This document shows positions 1 through 9,818 of a stretch of DNA of 64,000 bases, one piece after another; within the stretch, counting starts at the first letter, position 1; every line of letters starts with the position of its first letter. The DNA is taken from contig NZ_CP045403.1 in the NCBI RefSeq assembly GCF_009363695.1, positions 3,296,501-3,360,500 of the forward strand, in the 5' to 3' direction. The stretch comes from Bacillus sp. THAF10 (GTDB lineage Bacteria; Bacillota; Bacilli; Bacillales; Bacillaceae_I). Below the pieces are notes generated by a model. It did not search any database. It was given only the letters and a program-made list of their open reading frames with translations, and was not told the origin of the DNA. Both the position numbers and the translations under genes were made by a program.

Positions 1-227
1 GGATTTTCTTCCAAGTATATATAGATGTTATCTACTAGCTGTTCAGGAGTCTCACCAGTTACGACATCGCCGTTTACAAGTGCAAAAAGATGTTCAAAGC
101 ATTTTCCGCAATAGCCTAAGCACCCATATTCCACAATATCAAAATTTGGGTCCTTCTCTAGTACTTCTCTTGCTTTTTGTGAACCACTGGCAAGATTACT
201 AATACAAAATTCGATGATGGGTTTCAT
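1..227 (-). CDS. yuzB: YuzB family protein (DUF1450), 3' end cut by window edge
   Basis: About 75 codons are visible from an ATG preceded by AGAGGTGA. The translation begins [16 protein letters not shown] and contains the pair CLGYCGKC, a cysteine cluster typical of the small YuzB (DUF1450) family, which has about 78 residues, so only the last few codons are missing. In B. subtilis the gene sits next to yutJ, as it does here (divergent). The function is unknown. The CxxxCxxC-like cluster suggests metal or redox chemistry, which is inference only. Confidence 0.85.
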   Translation of the reverse strand, partial: MKPIIEFCISNLASGSQKAREVLEKDPNFDIVEYGCLGYCGKCFEHLFALVNGDVVTGETPEQLVDNIYIYLEEN

Positions 228-521
228 TACTTTCACCTCTCTATTTGCCCTTATTATGCTACCTCTTTTTCCAGTAAACGTCAATCCAGAAGCATTGGGA
301 AACATAACTATTTTCTGAAAGAATGTTGTTATTTTGTCATAATTCCGATATACTTTTAATGTTATTTTGTTTAAACGTGTTATACGTTTTCCGTTTTGAA
401 AGCGCAATTTTATCTTATTATGTATGTTATTTCACATAAAAGTGGAAATAGTTTACTAGATTTCCCTATAAAAAGAATTATTTTAAGATTTACACTAGTT
501 TAAAAAGGAGTTTTGGCTGCT
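228..521. promoter_or_regulatory. Divergent yuzB/yutJ intergenic region
   Basis: This AT-rich stretch separates two divergent genes and must hold both promoters. The yutJ ribosome binding site AAGGAG lies at about 505-510. A TGAAAGCGCAAT string near 396-407 loosely resembles a cre site but has several mismatches. I see no RNA gene and no small ORF with a good ribosome binding site. Confidence 0.4.
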
Positions 522-1589
522 ATGAAAAAACTTGTTGTGCTTGGCGCAGGATATGGCGGAATGCGGGTATTACAACGCTTACTTCCTAATCAATTACCAT
601 CTGATACCGAAATTGTATTAGTGGACCGGGCTCCCTATCATAGTTTGAAAACGGAATTCTATGCACTCGCTGCGGGAACGATTTCAGATCATCATGTTCG
701 TGTCACTTTTCCAGAGCATGAAAGGCTTTCAGTCAAGTATGGAGAGGTTACTTCTGTTGATATGAATAGCAAAACTGTGCATTTTGAGGATGGAAGTATC
801 CTTTCTTTTGATGATTTAATTATTGGACTTGGCTGTGAGGATAAGTACCATAACGTTCCTGGTGCAGAGGAACATACTTACTCTATCCAAACGATAAATA
901 AGTCACGTCAAGCGTACAAGGCTTTAAATGATCTCCCTGCTAATAAAGTCGTCGCTGTCGTTGGTGCCGGGCTAAGCGGAGTTGAAATTGCCAGCGAGCT
1001 TCGTGAAAGTCGTCCTGATTTATCCATCAAGCTATTTGATAGAGGAAAAATTATTTTGTCTAGCTTCCCAGAAAGACTAAGCAAATATGTACAAAATTGG
1101 TTTGAAACGCATGGTGTGGAAGTAGTGAATAGCTCGAACATCACTCGTGTCGAAAAAAACACGCTTTTCAACCACGATGAGCCAATCCATTGCGATGTGA
1201 TCGTTTGGACAGCAGGAATTCAACCTAATAAAGTCGTACGTGATCTTGAAGTGGAAAAGGATGGACAAGGTCGTGTGATTTTAACGAAACAGCATAATAT
1301 TCCTGGATTTGAAAACATTTATGTGGTTGGAGACTGTGCAAGCCTGCCTCATGCACCGAGTGCCCAGCTAGCTGAAGGGCAAGCAGAGCAAATTGTCCAA
1401 GTACTATTGAAGCGTTGGAATGGGGAAGCTCCACCAGAAGAATTCCCAGCAATTAAGCTAAAAGGAGTATTAGGCTCCTTAGGGAAAAAACATGGATTTG
1501 GTCTTGTAAATGAACGTCCTTTAACTGGTCGTGTTGCGAGATTATTAAAGTCCGGTATTCTTTGGATGTATAAATATCATAACGGGTAA
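522..1589 (+). CDS. yutJ: NADH dehydrogenase-like flavoprotein YutJ
   Basis: This is a pyridine nucleotide-disulfide oxidoreductase of the type-II NADH dehydrogenase family, 355 residues. The N-terminal FAD-binding fold has GAGYGG (residues 8-13). The central NADH-binding fold has VGAGLSGVE, and the second FAD motif has VVGDCAS before the C-terminal region. I take the ATG at 522 because AAGGAG ends at 510, 11 bases away; an upstream in-frame TTG at 513 is too close. Type-II enzymes pass electrons from NADH to quinone without proton pumping. YutJ itself lacks an assigned substrate. It ends in a strong bidirectional terminator shared with yuzD. Confidence 0.9.
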   Translation: MKKLVVLGAGYGGMRVLQRLLPNQLPSDTEIVLVDRAPYHSLKTEFYALAAGTISDHHVRVTFPEHERLSVKYGEVTSVDMNSKTVHFEDGSILSFDDLIIGLGCEDKYHNVPGAEEHTYSIQTINKSRQAYKALNDLPANKVVAVVGAGLSGVEIASELRESRPDLSIKLFDRGKIILSSFPERLSKYVQNWFETHGVEVVNSSNITRVEKNTLFNHDEPIHCDVIVWTAGIQPNKVVRDLEVEKDGQGRVILTKQHNIPGFENIYVVGDCASLPHAPSAQLAEGQAEQIVQVLLKRWNGEAPPEEFPAIKLKGVLGSLGKKHGFGLVNERPLTGRVARLLKSGILWMYKYHNG

Positions 1590-1644
1590 AAATAGAGAAA
1601 GAGGGCGCTTCTGTTCATCTAGAAGCGCCCTCTTTCTCTATTTT
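1589..1644. terminator. Bidirectional terminator between yutJ and yuzD
   Basis: A perfect 24-bp stem (1589-1612 with 1621-1644) encloses an 8-base loop. A-rich and T-rich ends serve both converging genes. Confidence 0.95.
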
Positions 1645-1969
1645 ATGAAGCAGTGTACCCGTACTTCTCCATTTCCGCATACACAGTTTTCAATTTTGGA
1701 TTCCCTTCTCCAACAACTTCACCTTCAATGACAACCACGGGATAAAACATATCCTCTTCCACTACTCTTGCTGCAAAATCGCGTTTCTCTTCGTCACATT
1801 CTTCTGTTTGAAAAATATCTATATAAGAGATAGAAAAATCCTGATTTGGGAATTTCCTTGCTACTGCGGCATCCAGCCATTCATACGTTTCTTTAGATGA
1901 TGGCAGATTCACACAGCTTGGGCACAGAACCTCTGCACCATACACACAAATTTCAACCTTTTTCTTCAT
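1643..1969 (-). CDS. yuzD: YuzD, thioredoxin-like disulfide protein
   Basis: This is a 108-residue protein of the YuzD (DUF1462) family with a CPSC active-site-like motif at about residues 17-20, after VEICVYGAEV, consistent with a thioredoxin fold. The ATG at 1969 is preferred because GAGAGGA lies just upstream; an in-frame GTG five codons earlier overlaps that ribosome binding site. It is probably a thiol-disulfide oxidoreductase of the cytoplasm. Its partner is unknown. It sits next to yutI, an Fe-S scaffold-like gene, as in B. subtilis. Confidence 0.87.
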   Translation of the reverse strand: MKKKVEICVYGAEVLCPSCVNLPSSKETYEWLDAAVARKFPNQDFSISYIDIFQTEECDEEKRDFAARVVEEDMFYPVVVIEGEVVGEGNPKLKTVYAEMEKYGYTAS

Positions 1970-2111
1970 AAGCGTCCTCTCCACTCTTTACAGCTTTTCT
2001 TCTATTTTACCCTAAAACGCTTTCTTTTTCTAAAAAGACCCAGTGCAGAGCAATAGATTTTTCTGGAGATTTTATTTATAATGGAAATATGTAAGGAAAG
2101 GAGCGATAACT

Positions 2112-2348
2112 ATGTCTAACCCGGAAATTAATGCGCAAGTTCAGGAAGTACTAGATAAATTGCGTCCATTTTTACTTCGTGATGGAGGGGACTGTGAATT
2201 AGTAGATGTGGAAGATGGAATTGTAAAATTACGTCTTCTTGGTGCATGCGGATCTTGCCCAAGTTCAACCATTACACTAAAAGCTGGTATTGAACGTGCG
2301 TTACTAGAAGAAGTACCAGGTATCGTTGAAGTAGAGCAAGTATTCTAA
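2112..2348 (+). CDS. yutI: NifU C-terminal domain protein YutI (Nfu-type Fe-S carrier)
   Basis: The protein has 78 residues and consists only of the NifU C-terminal domain. It has [10 protein letters not shown] near the N terminus and the CGSCPSS cluster-binding motif (residues about 46-52). Nfu proteins carry and deliver [4Fe-4S] clusters. A good AAAGGAG ribosome binding site precedes the ATG. The SUF assembly operon lies about 30 kb away in this window and would supply its clusters. It ends in its own terminator. Confidence 0.92.
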   Translation: MSNPEINAQVQEVLDKLRPFLLRDGGDCELVDVEDGIVKLRLLGACGSCPSSTITLKAGIERALLEEVPGIVEVEQVF

Positions 2349-2358
2349 TTCAAACTCA

Positions 2359-2408
2359 AACAAAACCGGAAAAGTAGCACATAGGCTACTTTCCGGTTTT
2401 GTTTTTTT
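2359..2408 (+). terminator. Terminator of yutI
   Basis: The stem AAAACCGGAAAAGTAGC pairs with GCTACTTTCCGGTTTT, with one bulged base, and a run of T follows. Confidence 0.9.
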
Positions 2409-2510
2409 ATGGCTCTTATCTAAAAGATTGTTGCTATTAACTAGAAAAAAGTTGACACTGGTACTTTTTTCAATGATACGCAGAGCAACAAAGTTTGTGA
2501 AAAAAGTCTT

Positions 2511-3431
2511 TTATATAGAGGAAGCCTGACAAAGGTGATTGGAATGCACCTCACTACCATGTTTACTTACCTGCAATACCTCGACTTTATGCTCTGGGAA
2601 ACTAGCAGCCACTTTCTTCGCAACCGCTCTTCCCTTTCCTACTTCACAAAAACAGATTACAGTTGGTCCTGCTCCACTTATGGTGACACCAAATGCTCCC
2701 GCAAGATTAGCCACTTGTTTTAGTTGCTGATATTCAGGAAATAACTTCTGTCGGTAGGGCTCATGAAACACATCACTTTCCATCATTTTTCCTACAAGCT
2801 TCCAATCTTTTTGGATAAAAGCTGCAAGCATTACATTCGCATGGCTGCTTCCGTTTACAGCAGTAGTAAAATCAAGGTTTTTTGGGAGCAATTCTCTTGT
2901 TTCCACCGTTTTCGCTTCAAAGGCTGGAACCACAGCTACTAATTCCACATCATCCGCAGGCAGCTTAATGTACTCCCATTTCCCATCCTGTTGTGTGGAT
3001 ACCACCAACCCACCGTAAAGGGAAGCAGCAACATTGTCAGCATGTCCTTCAAATCTAGCCGCCAGCTGTAATTTTTCATCAGGACAGAGCTGTTTGTTGC
3101 ATAGCACGTTCATGATTTCGATTGCACCAACAATGGCCGCCGCACTGCTGCCAAGCCCTCGTGCGAGCGGAATATCACTCAACGTAAGCACATGTGCCGG
3201 TGGAGCCTTTATCCCCCAAAGTACTTCAAGCTCCTTGCATACCTTTAGCAACATATTGTCCTCATGATGAATAGCTAAAGGTGGTACACTAGTAAATTTC
3301 CATTCCTCCGCATAGTGAACAATGAAGGTCACATATTTACTAACCGCCATCCCGAGGGAATCAAAGCCGGGTCCTAAGTTTGCAGAGCTTCCAGGAACTT
3401 TAATGACAAATCCGTCCCGCTGCCTATTCAT
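2511..3431 (-). CDS. thrB: Homoserine kinase
   Basis: This is a GHMP kinase of 306 residues that phosphorylates homoserine with ATP in threonine synthesis. It shows the N-terminal [15 protein letters not shown] motif, the ATP-binding [12 protein letters not shown] motif (about residues 88-99) and the C-terminal [11 protein letters not shown] motif. Its ATG overlaps the thrC stop codon as ATGA, so it is translationally coupled as the last gene of hom-thrC-thrB. The length is normal for the family. Confidence 0.96.
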   Translation of the reverse strand: MNRQRDGFVIKVPGSSANLGPGFDSLGMAVSKYVTFIVHYAEEWKFTSVPPLAIHHEDNMLLKVCKELEVLWGIKAPPAHVLTLSDIPLARGLGSSAAAIVGAIEIMNVLCNKQLCPDEKLQLAARFEGHADNVAASLYGGLVVSTQQDGKWEYIKLPADDVELVAVVPAFEAKTVETRELLPKNLDFTTAVNGSSHANVMLAAFIQKDWKLVGKMMESDVFHEPYRQKLFPEYQQLKQVANLAGAFGVTISGAGPTVICFCEVGKGRAVAKKVAASFPEHKVEVLQVSKHGSEVHSNHLCQASSI

Positions 3432-4486
3432 ACCGTGACACCCTGGAAGGAACGAATCAACTCGGAATAATCATTTGAAATACTTTTCACTTCCACTCCA
3501 GCATATTCAGTAGCTGCAACAGGATCTTTTAATCCATTTCCGGTCAAAACAGCTACTACTTGCTTTCCTTTTGATATTTCTCCTGTTTGAAGTTGCTTCA
3601 AGATACCTGCAAGGGAAGCACTAGATGCAGGTTCTGGGAACACACCCTCAAACTGCGCTAGCAACCGATAGGCTGCGATGATTTCATTATCTGTAACACT
3701 ATCAATTTTTCCAGATGAGTTCTTTGCCGCTTCCACTGCAGGCCCCCAGCTTGCAGGATTGCCAATGCGTATGGCTGTTGCGATAGTTTCCGGCTTAGAG
3801 ATGACTGCATTTTGAACGATTGCCGCCGCTCCTTCTGCTTCAAAGCCTCTCATTTCTGGAAGGCCTGTTTGCCATTTTTGATGGTATTCTAAGAAACCCT
3901 TCCAATAAGCTGTGATATTGCCTGCGTTGCCTACTGGAAGGGCTAAAATATCTGGTGCTTTCCCGAGCTGATCCACAACTTCAAAGGCTGCTGTTTTTTG
4001 TCCCTCAATGCGATATGGATTGAGGGAATTAACAAGGGTAATAGGGAGCTCTTCCGAAAGTTTTCGTACCATTTGCAACGCTTCATCAAAATTCCCATCA
4101 AGGGCATAGATTTCCGCGCCATACATAACTGCTTGTGCGAGCTTTCCTTGAGCAATCTTTCCCTCAGGAATAACCACGATACATTTCATGCCAGCTCTTG
4201 CAGCATATGCCGCTGCAGATGCCGACGTATTACCTGTAGATGCGCAAACTACCGTATTGCTTCCTTCTTCCTTTGCCTTAGCCACAGCAAGTGCCATGCC
4301 TCTATCTTTAAAGGAGCCTGTCGGGTTGGCACCTTCCACTTTTGCATGTAGCTCAATACCAAGCTTTTCTGAGAGTCTTTCTAAAAATAATAGTGGTGTA
4401 TGACCCTCCTGAAGAGAGATGTTTGGTGTTTTCTCACTAACAGGCAAGTAGTTTTTATATTCCTGTACTAAGCCTCTCCACTTCAT
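3428..4486 (-). CDS. thrC: Threonine synthase
   Basis: This is a PLP-dependent lyase of 352 residues that converts O-phosphohomoserine to threonine. The PLP lysine lies in [10 protein letters not shown] (about residues 53-62). [16 protein letters not shown] follows, and a phosphate-binding PVGNAGN loop lies near residue 185. Both ends overlap neighbours by the ATGA arrangement (hom before, thrB after), giving a tightly coupled three-gene operon. Confidence 0.96.
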   Translation of the reverse strand: MKWRGLVQEYKNYLPVSEKTPNISLQEGHTPLLFLERLSEKLGIELHAKVEGANPTGSFKDRGMALAVAKAKEEGSNTVVCASTGNTSASAAAYAARAGMKCIVVIPEGKIAQGKLAQAVMYGAEIYALDGNFDEALQMVRKLSEELPITLVNSLNPYRIEGQKTAAFEVVDQLGKAPDILALPVGNAGNITAYWKGFLEYHQKWQTGLPEMRGFEAEGAAAIVQNAVISKPETIATAIRIGNPASWGPAVEAAKNSSGKIDSVTDNEIIAAYRLLAQFEGVFPEPASSASLAGILKQLQTGEISKGKQVVAVLTGNGLKDPVAATEYAGVEVKSISNDYSELIRSFQGVTV

Positions 4487-5781
4487 ACCGCCACTTCTCC
4501 TTCCACTCGGTAGCTGCTTTTTATTTCTTTTACAAACTCCTTGTTTCTAAGCTCGCCAAGCAGGTTCTCATACTCCTGTAAGGAAGCGAGATGCGTCACC
4601 ACCACCACTTCAGAAAAAGCAGCCTCTTTTAAAGGGAGCTGTAAGATTTTTTCAAAGCTAACGCCGTTTTGTGAAAATAGGTTGGTCAAATGGGACAGTA
4701 CCCCAACCTCATCCTTCACATGCACACGAAGAAAATGCTTTGCCATTACCTCACTTTTTTCTTTCAGTGTTTTGGCAAACTGCGGTGTCACCATGCTTTT
4801 GCCATTTACACCAAGACGCATGTTTTTCATGACACCAACAAGGTCAGATACAACGGCAGTTGCGGTGGGAAGACTTCCTGCGCCAGGGCCGTAAAACATC
4901 GTCTCTCCAACTGCCTCTCCATACACATAGACCGCATTATATTCATTTTTGACATTCGCTAAGGGGTGATCACTCGGTAAAAGCGTTGGCTGTACACTGA
5001 CTTCTACCTTTTCTTGCTCTCTGTGAGCAATGCCAATCAGCTTCATAGTATATCCAAGTTTTTTACTGAAAAGGAGATCTTCTTCAGAAACTTGACTAAT
5101 TCCTTTTACCTCCACATCATGAAGGTCAATATTCATGGAAAAGCCTAGTGTAGAGAGAATCGCCATTTTGCGGGCTGCATCAAGCCCTTCCACATCTGCT
5201 GTTGGATCTGCCTCTGCAAACCCAAGCTCTTGCGCTTCCTTCAGGACGTCAGGGTAGGAGGAGCCTTCGTTGTTCATTTTCGTAAGGATAAAATTGGTGG
5301 TACCATTAACGATTCCCATCATTTTGGTAATACGGTCGGACGCTAGCCCGTCAACCAGTCCTCTTAAAATCGGAATGCCACCTGCGACACTTGCTTCATA
5401 GAATAGATCACAGCCGTTTTGGGCTGCAGCGGCTAATAATTCTGAGCCATAAACCGCCATCAGGTCTTTATTTGCCGTTACTACGTGCTTTTTGTTTTGC
5501 AAAGCTCGTAAAATATGATGCCTAGTATCCTCGACTCCGCCCATCACTTCAATGACGACATCAATGTCGGGATCATCTAGAACCTCTTCAGCATGTAAGG
5601 TTAACAATTCGGGATTAAGGTCTACCAACCGCTCTTTATAAAGGTCTTTCACTAGCGCTTTTTTTACTTTGACAGGACAGCCTACTTGGTGCATTAACTT
5701 ATCTTGATGGTTTTCTACGATTTTCACGACTCCACAACCAACTGTACCTAAACCTAATAACCCTACTGAAATTACCTTCAC
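4483..5781 (-). CDS. hom: Homoserine dehydrogenase
   Basis: The enzyme has 432 residues and reduces aspartate semialdehyde to homoserine, the branch point to threonine and methionine. The N-terminal Rossmann motif is [11 protein letters not shown]. The central catalytic region holds [10 protein letters not shown] and [10 protein letters not shown], and [16 protein letters not shown] follows. A C-terminal ACT domain (about residues 350-432, starting near [14 protein letters not shown]) is the expected threonine feedback site. It is the first gene of the operon, with a well-formed sigma-A promoter at 5841-5869. Confidence 0.96.
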   Translation of the reverse strand: MKVISVGLLGLGTVGCGVVKIVENHQDKLMHQVGCPVKVKKALVKDLYKERLVDLNPELLTLHAEEVLDDPDIDVVIEVMGGVEDTRHHILRALQNKKHVVTANKDLMAVYGSELLAAAAQNGCDLFYEASVAGGIPILRGLVDGLASDRITKMMGIVNGTTNFILTKMNNEGSSYPDVLKEAQELGFAEADPTADVEGLDAARKMAILSTLGFSMNIDLHDVEVKGISQVSEEDLLFSKKLGYTMKLIGIAHREQEKVEVSVQPTLLPSDHPLANVKNEYNAVYVYGEAVGETMFYGPGAGSLPTATAVVSDLVGVMKNMRLGVNGKSMVTPQFAKTLKEKSEVMAKHFLRVHVKDEVGVLSHLTNLFSQNGVSFEKILQLPLKEAAFSEVVVVTHLASLQEYENLLGELRNKEFVKEIKSSYRVEGEVAV

Positions 5782-5840
5782 TCTGCTCCACTCCCGACTA
5801 TTGTTTTTCTAGCGTGAACATTTGTTTTTATATAAAGGAC

Positions 5841-5869
5841 ATTATAGGCTGGTTTGTAGAGCCTGACAA
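5841..5869 (-). promoter_or_regulatory. Sigma-A promoter of hom-thrC-thrB
   Basis: On the minus strand, TTGTCA (5864-5869) and TATAAT (5841-5846) are separated by 17 bases. This places the transcript start about 50 bases above the hom start codon. Confidence 0.8.
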
Positions 5870-5893
5870 GGGGAAATTTTCTGCATTTTTAAT

Positions 5894-5907
5894 TGTAAGC
5901 GTTTACT
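5894..5907. promoter_or_regulatory. Candidate CcpA cre site upstream of hom promoter
   Basis: TGTAAGCGTTTACT fits the cre consensus TGWAANCGNTNWCW. It lies about 25 bp above the hom -35 box, a position used for CcpA activation in known Bacillus promoters and not for roadblock repression. Function is inferred. Confidence 0.6.
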
Positions 5908-5957
5908 GTGTTGAGGGAGTAAGAAAAGATTTTTTTTGTTTTAGATGATAAATCAAA

Positions 5958-6002
5958 AATGCCTTGTCCCACTTTTCATAAAGTGAATCAAGGCGTTTAT
6001 AT
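5958..6002 (-). terminator. Terminator of the 6007-6969 gene
   Basis: On the minus strand AACGCCTTG pairs with CAAGGCATT, with an inner CACTTT/AAAGTG stem, and TTTTT follows. Confidence 0.75.
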
Positions 6003-6006
6003 TGGA

Positions 6007-6969
6007 TTAAACTTTTGTTTTTGGCTCATTTCCTTGAAGCACCGCTACAATGTTTTCTGAGCATAGTTCCATCATGGTTGTTCTTGTTTCCACAGTTGCA
6101 CTTCCAATATGAGGAATCGCAACAACCTGAGGGAATGCGAGTAAAGGATGATTTTCTCCTATTGGCTCTTCATAAAAGACATCCAAGCCCGCTCCTGCAA
6201 TTTCTTTTTCCTCTAGAGCTTCTATAAGTGCTTTTTCATCCACCACTTGTCCTCTGCCAACATTTATAAAAAATGCGGTCTTTTTCATTTGTTCAAAGGC
6301 CTTTTTATCAAAAAGATGACGAGTTTCTTCTGTTAGGGGTGTTAAACAAACGACATAGTCCGCTTGTTTTAACAGATCCTCAAATGTTGCATATGTAGCG
6401 TTCAACTGCTGTTCTGCAACCTCATGACGACTTCGATTGTGATACAGCACCTTCATGCCAAAACCATTCGCTCGTTTTGCTACAGCCTGTCCAATTTTGC
6501 CCATGCCAACTATCCCAATGGTTTTAAAGTGCACATCAGCACCTGCCAGGAGATAGGGGCTCCAGCTTTGCCAGTGCCCCTCTTTTACGTACCTTTCTGC
6601 TTCCGTGATTCTTCTGGCAGTTGCTAATAAGAGCGCAAAAGTGAGATCTGCAGTTGTTTCGGTCAATACATCCGGTGTGTTACAAATAGTCACACCTTTC
6701 TTTGCAGCTGCTTCCACGTCAATATTGTCATAGCCCACTGCTAAATTAGCAACGACTTTTACATTTGGGGCATGGTTTAACAGTTCTTGATCAATTTTAT
6801 CAGAAAGCATCGTCAATAATGCGTCAGCCGTGCTTGCTTCCTTTAATAACACTTCCCTTGGCACTGCTTCACTTTCACTACCCCACATTTTCACCTCTGC
6901 AACTTCATAAAGTGGCGCAATGGCTTGTTCGGATAATTTTCTAGTTACAAATACAGATGGTTTCTTCAT
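6007..6969 (-). CDS. D-isomer 2-hydroxyacid dehydrogenase (glyoxylate/hydroxypyruvate reductase type)
   Basis: This 320-residue NAD(P)H enzyme has the two-domain D-2-hydroxyacid dehydrogenase layout. Residues about 150-165 hold GIVGMGKIGQAVAK for cofactor binding. The catalytic set is visible as Arg in NVGRGQVVDE, Glu in LDVFYEEP and His in IPHIGSAT. Its sequence is of the GyaR/YvcT type, so glyoxylate, hydroxypyruvate or 2-ketogluconate are likely substrates; serine synthesis (SerA) is less likely because no C-terminal ACT domain exists. It is inserted between hom and yutH compared with B. subtilis and stands alone with its own terminator. Confidence 0.85.
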   Translation of the reverse strand: MKKPSVFVTRKLSEQAIAPLYEVAEVKMWGSESEAVPREVLLKEASTADALLTMLSDKIDQELLNHAPNVKVVANLAVGYDNIDVEAAAKKGVTICNTPDVLTETTADLTFALLLATARRITEAERYVKEGHWQSWSPYLLAGADVHFKTIGIVGMGKIGQAVAKRANGFGMKVLYHNRSRHEVAEQQLNATYATFEDLLKQADYVVCLTPLTEETRHLFDKKAFEQMKKTAFFINVGRGQVVDEKALIEALEEKEIAGAGLDVFYEEPIGENHPLLAFPQVVAIPHIGSATVETRTTMMELCSENIVAVLQGNEPKTKV

Positions 6970-7074
6970 GGCTGGTCTCTCCCTGTTACATCTCGTAGTT
7001 TGAGTATGTTGTATAGTGTAATTTTATCACTCATCCTAACGACGATACATACCTATATAGAGAATACGGGTATC

Positions 7075-8082
7075 TTATTTTTTGACCCAATCAAGCACCG
7101 GTATGCCATAGGTTTTTGCAGGAACACCAGCAAAATCATAAAAGCCCGCTATCCATTGTTCATAGGTGGTAGACGATTGAAGAACTCCTCGTAAACGTTC
7201 TTCATGCCACTTCTTATCTGCGACTGGTCCACTTGTATAGTAATCCTCCACGCATTCAAAATAATGAACGGGTAAAATTAATCGGGCATATAAAAGCCGC
7301 CAAGAAAAACTTGAAAGCGGTGATACTCTTTCGTACTCCTGTAAAAAAGATTGAATTTTAGCTGGGTTGGTATCTGCATCTTTTCGCAAATGGGACCGGA
7401 TCCACTCTGAAATATCTCTACTAGCATGATCAAAAATCCAGTCTGTAGGCATCTTTAACCACTGACCTTGTTGCCACGTAAGGTCAGTAAACCGGTGATG
7501 ACAAAGGGTTGCTGCATCATTCATCATGGGACTATCATCGAGTTCGGTGTCTACTAAATACTGAATCGCATTTTCTGTAAGCCCAAGATAGTATGGAAAG
7601 GACTCCACAAACTGTGTATCAAAGATATCAACAGGATTGCTTCTCACTTTCTCGCGGAAAAAGCTTTCCATCTGATCAATCCGCTTTTCCCAGAGGCTTT
7701 TCCATTGACCGATTCTATTGATCGCGGTAACTTTTGATGGATAACTTCTTGCCTGTGAATGAAAGGTTGCAAGCTCCTTGCCTGGAACTAATTGCCGGGA
7801 ACTATAATCGTAGGGCATCCGAAATAAGGCGACTCGTTTTCCATCCAGCTCTGTTACAAAGGATTCCTTTTTATTTTTCACAAAAGAACTAACATATATA
7901 TCTTGGTGTGTGCGTATCATATAGTCACTTATCTTTTGAAGCTCATCAAGCTCATCGTCCTCTAAGTGGCCTACTGGTACGATGGTATAAAGAACCCGAT
8001 TTGACCAAAAGGCATCATATTGACGAATTTTTTGCTTTCTTTCCACTCTTAATTCATAGTTTTCATAGATTGTCTGCTTCAA
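7075..8082 (-). CDS. yutH: Spore coat-associated protein YutH
   Basis: The protein has 335 residues and belongs to the CotS/YutH group of endospore coat proteins distantly related to choline kinase-like phosphotransferases. Landmarks are FDHASRDISEW near residue 225 and TLCHHRFTDLTW near residue 195, the degenerate kinase loop. The start is a TTG preceded by GGGAGGGAG. The gene faces away from yutG. A structural or coat-maturation role during sporulation is known for the family; no enzymatic activity can be claimed from sequence. Confidence 0.85.
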   Translation of the reverse strand: MKQTIYENYELRVERKQKIRQYDAFWSNRVLYTIVPVGHLEDDELDELQKISDYMIRTHQDIYVSSFVKNKKESFVTELDGKRVALFRMPYDYSSRQLVPGKELATFHSQARSYPSKVTAINRIGQWKSLWEKRIDQMESFFREKVRSNPVDIFDTQFVESFPYYLGLTENAIQYLVDTELDDSPMMNDAATLCHHRFTDLTWQQGQWLKMPTDWIFDHASRDISEWIRSHLRKDADTNPAKIQSFLQEYERVSPLSSFSWRLLYARLILPVHYFECVEDYYTSGPVADKKWHEERLRGVLQSSTTYEQWIAGFYDFAGVPAKTYGIPVLDWVKK

Positions 8083-8266
8083 GCTACTCCCTCCCTCTCC
8101 TTAGTACCAACTATATGAACAAAGAGAAAGAAACTTGCAGAAAAAGCAAAAGGGAAACATAATTGAAAATCTTGGCTATTTTTTATGACGATTTAGGGAA
8201 TAAGGGTAAAGAGAGTTTTTTATTCCTTGTTTATTCTTTACTATATTATAAAAGACGGGTGAGCAT

Positions 8267-8767
8267 ATGAAGAATTTTGAAAGTATGGATGAGGTAGAAC
8301 GAAAAGCGAGAACGCTCTTAGAGGAACGTGGAGTAACCATGGGGGATATTGCAGATTTAGTATATTTTCTACAATCTAAGTATCATCCTTCGTTGGAACG
8401 CTCGGAATGCCTTGAAAATATTGACCGTGTTCTCTCCAAACGTGAGGTCCAAAATACGATTCTCACAGGAATTGAGCTGGATATTTTAGCGGAACAAGGG
8501 AAAATTCAAGAGCCTTTGCTTACGATTTTACAAAAGGATGAAGGATTATACGGAGTAGATGAAGTACTCGCGTTATCTATTGTGAACGTGTACGGATCCA
8601 TTGGCTTTACGAACTATGGCTATATTGATAAGCAAAAGCCAGGAATACTCGGCACTCTTAATGACAAGCATTCTGGAAAAGTCCATACCTTCTTAGATGA
8701 TATCGTTGGTGCAATTGCAGCTGCGGCTTCTAGCAGGCTTGCCCACCGTGCAGCGAATACAGAGTAA
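8267..8767 (+). CDS. yutG: PgpA-family phosphatidylglycerophosphatase-like protein YutG
   Basis: The protein has 166 residues. The core of the PgpA-type family is seen in DEVLALSIVNVYGSIGFTNYG (about residues 97-117) and HTFLDDIVGAIAAAA near the C terminus. The family removes the phosphate from phosphatidylglycerophosphate or acts on related lipids in B. subtilis. No transmembrane helices are evident, unlike in Gram-negative PgpA, which agrees with the short YutG branch. It has its own terminator. Confidence 0.85.
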   Translation: MKNFESMDEVERKARTLLEERGVTMGDIADLVYFLQSKYHPSLERSECLENIDRVLSKREVQNTILTGIELDILAEQGKIQEPLLTILQKDEGLYGVDEVLALSIVNVYGSIGFTNYGYIDKQKPGILGTLNDKHSGKVHTFLDDIVGAIAAAASSRLAHRAANTE

Positions 8768-8806
8768 AAAAAAGAGCCGGACTTCTTGAAGCCCGGCTCT
8801 TTTTTA
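8763..8806 (+). terminator. Terminator of yutG
   Basis: GAGCCGGACTTC pairs with GAAGCCCGGCTC with one mismatch. A-rich and T-rich flanks make it bidirectional. Confidence 0.88.
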
Positions 8807-8822
8807 CATTAGCTGTTTTAAA

Positions 8823-8962
8823 CACCACTGTTGATTTCCGCAAAGGCTCTACGTCCTGCGTGGCGATTTGTTAGCCTCCTAAGCTACGCCTGAGGGGTCT
8901 CCAGTCTATCGCTCTATTCCCGCGGGAGTCTCCGCATTTGCTCCAATCATCAGCTAGAAACT
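8823..8962. repeat. Palindromic intergenic repeat, copy 1
   Basis: This is an element of about 140 bp with terminal inverted repeats (TGTTGATTTCCGCAAA near the left end and TTTGCTCCAATCATCA near the right end) and an internal CCCGCGGGAGTCTCCGC block. Near-identical layouts recur at 37994-38136 and 48726-48868, and a collapsed copy lies at 15720-15762. It holds no ORF. All copies are intergenic. Confidence 0.85.
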
Positions 8963-8984
8963 ACTCATCATCACAGCCTGTACA

Positions 8985-9755
8985 TTATAAATTTGGCACC
9001 CATTCTGATAAGCAGTTTACTGTGTAGGTTGGCTGCTCTTGATAGGTTTGTAGGTGTAGTACCGTTGTAACACCAGTATGAACTAAGAGTGTGTCCATCC
9101 CTGCATTCATTCCTGCCTTGATATCCGTATGGTAGTTATCTCCTACCATTAATGTTTGTTCTCTTGGAATACCTAGTACTTTCAATGCCTGTTCCATAAT
9201 GATTTTTTCTGGTTTTCCGATAAAGGTTGGTTGCGTTTCGGTTGATACCGTAAGGACGGATGTAAGGGAACCATTACCAGGTAGCAATCCTCTTTCTGTT
9301 GGTATGGCAATATCTCCGTTTGTTGAGATAAAGCGGGCACCGTTACGGATATTAATCGCGCCAAGCGCTAATTTCTCATACGATATACTACGATCAATGC
9401 CACTTACTACTACGTCTGCATTTTCTTCGACAAGCTCAAATCCTTTTTCCAAAAGTGCCTGTCTTATTCCCTCTTCCCCTATGCAATAGATCTTTGCGTC
9501 TGGGTGTGCCTCATAAATAAAGTTTGCTGTCGCTTTACTAGTTGTAAAGACCTGCTCATCTTCGGTAGGAATGCCAAAATTTCTAAGCTTCTGGGCAACC
9601 TGCTCTGGGGTGCGGGAGGAATTATTCGTTACAAAAAGATAGGGAATATTCTTCTCATATAGCTTTTGAACAAAATTTGCTGCTTCTTCAATTTTCTCTT
9701 TGCCACGATACATTGTTCCGTCCAAATCTATTAAGTAGCCTTGATATTTTTTCAT
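8985..9755 (-). CDS. yutF: HAD-superfamily phosphatase YutF (NagD-like)
   Basis: The protein has 256 residues. HAD motif I is GYLIDLDGTMYRG at the N terminus, motif II is LFVTNNSSRTP, the motif III Lys is in GKPEKIIM, and motif IV is MVGDNYHTDI. The C2-cap arrangement matches NagD/AraL-type phosphatases that act on small sugar phosphates or nucleotides. The ATG at 9755 is chosen because GGAG sits ten bases upstream; the GTG three codons earlier overlaps it. The substrate is not known. Confidence 0.9.
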   Translation of the reverse strand: MKKYQGYLIDLDGTMYRGKEKIEEAANFVQKLYEKNIPYLFVTNNSSRTPEQVAQKLRNFGIPTEDEQVFTTSKATANFIYEAHPDAKIYCIGEEGIRQALLEKGFELVEENADVVVSGIDRSISYEKLALGAINIRNGARFISTNGDIAIPTERGLLPGNGSLTSVLTVSTETQPTFIGKPEKIIMEQALKVLGIPREQTLMVGDNYHTDIKAGMNAGMDTLLVHTGVTTVLHLQTYQEQPTYTVNCLSEWVPNL

Positions 9756-9818
9756 GGTTTTCACACTCCACTAATGATGTCTTTTTCATGCTGTTTATGG
9801 TTGAAAGGCTAGATATGG

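Noticed and set aside
396..450. cre-like or Rex/FNR-like sites upstream of yutJ (TGAAAGCGCAAT; ATGTTATTTCACAT)
   Set aside because: Both depart from consensus at several key positions; AT-rich DNA gives such matches by chance.
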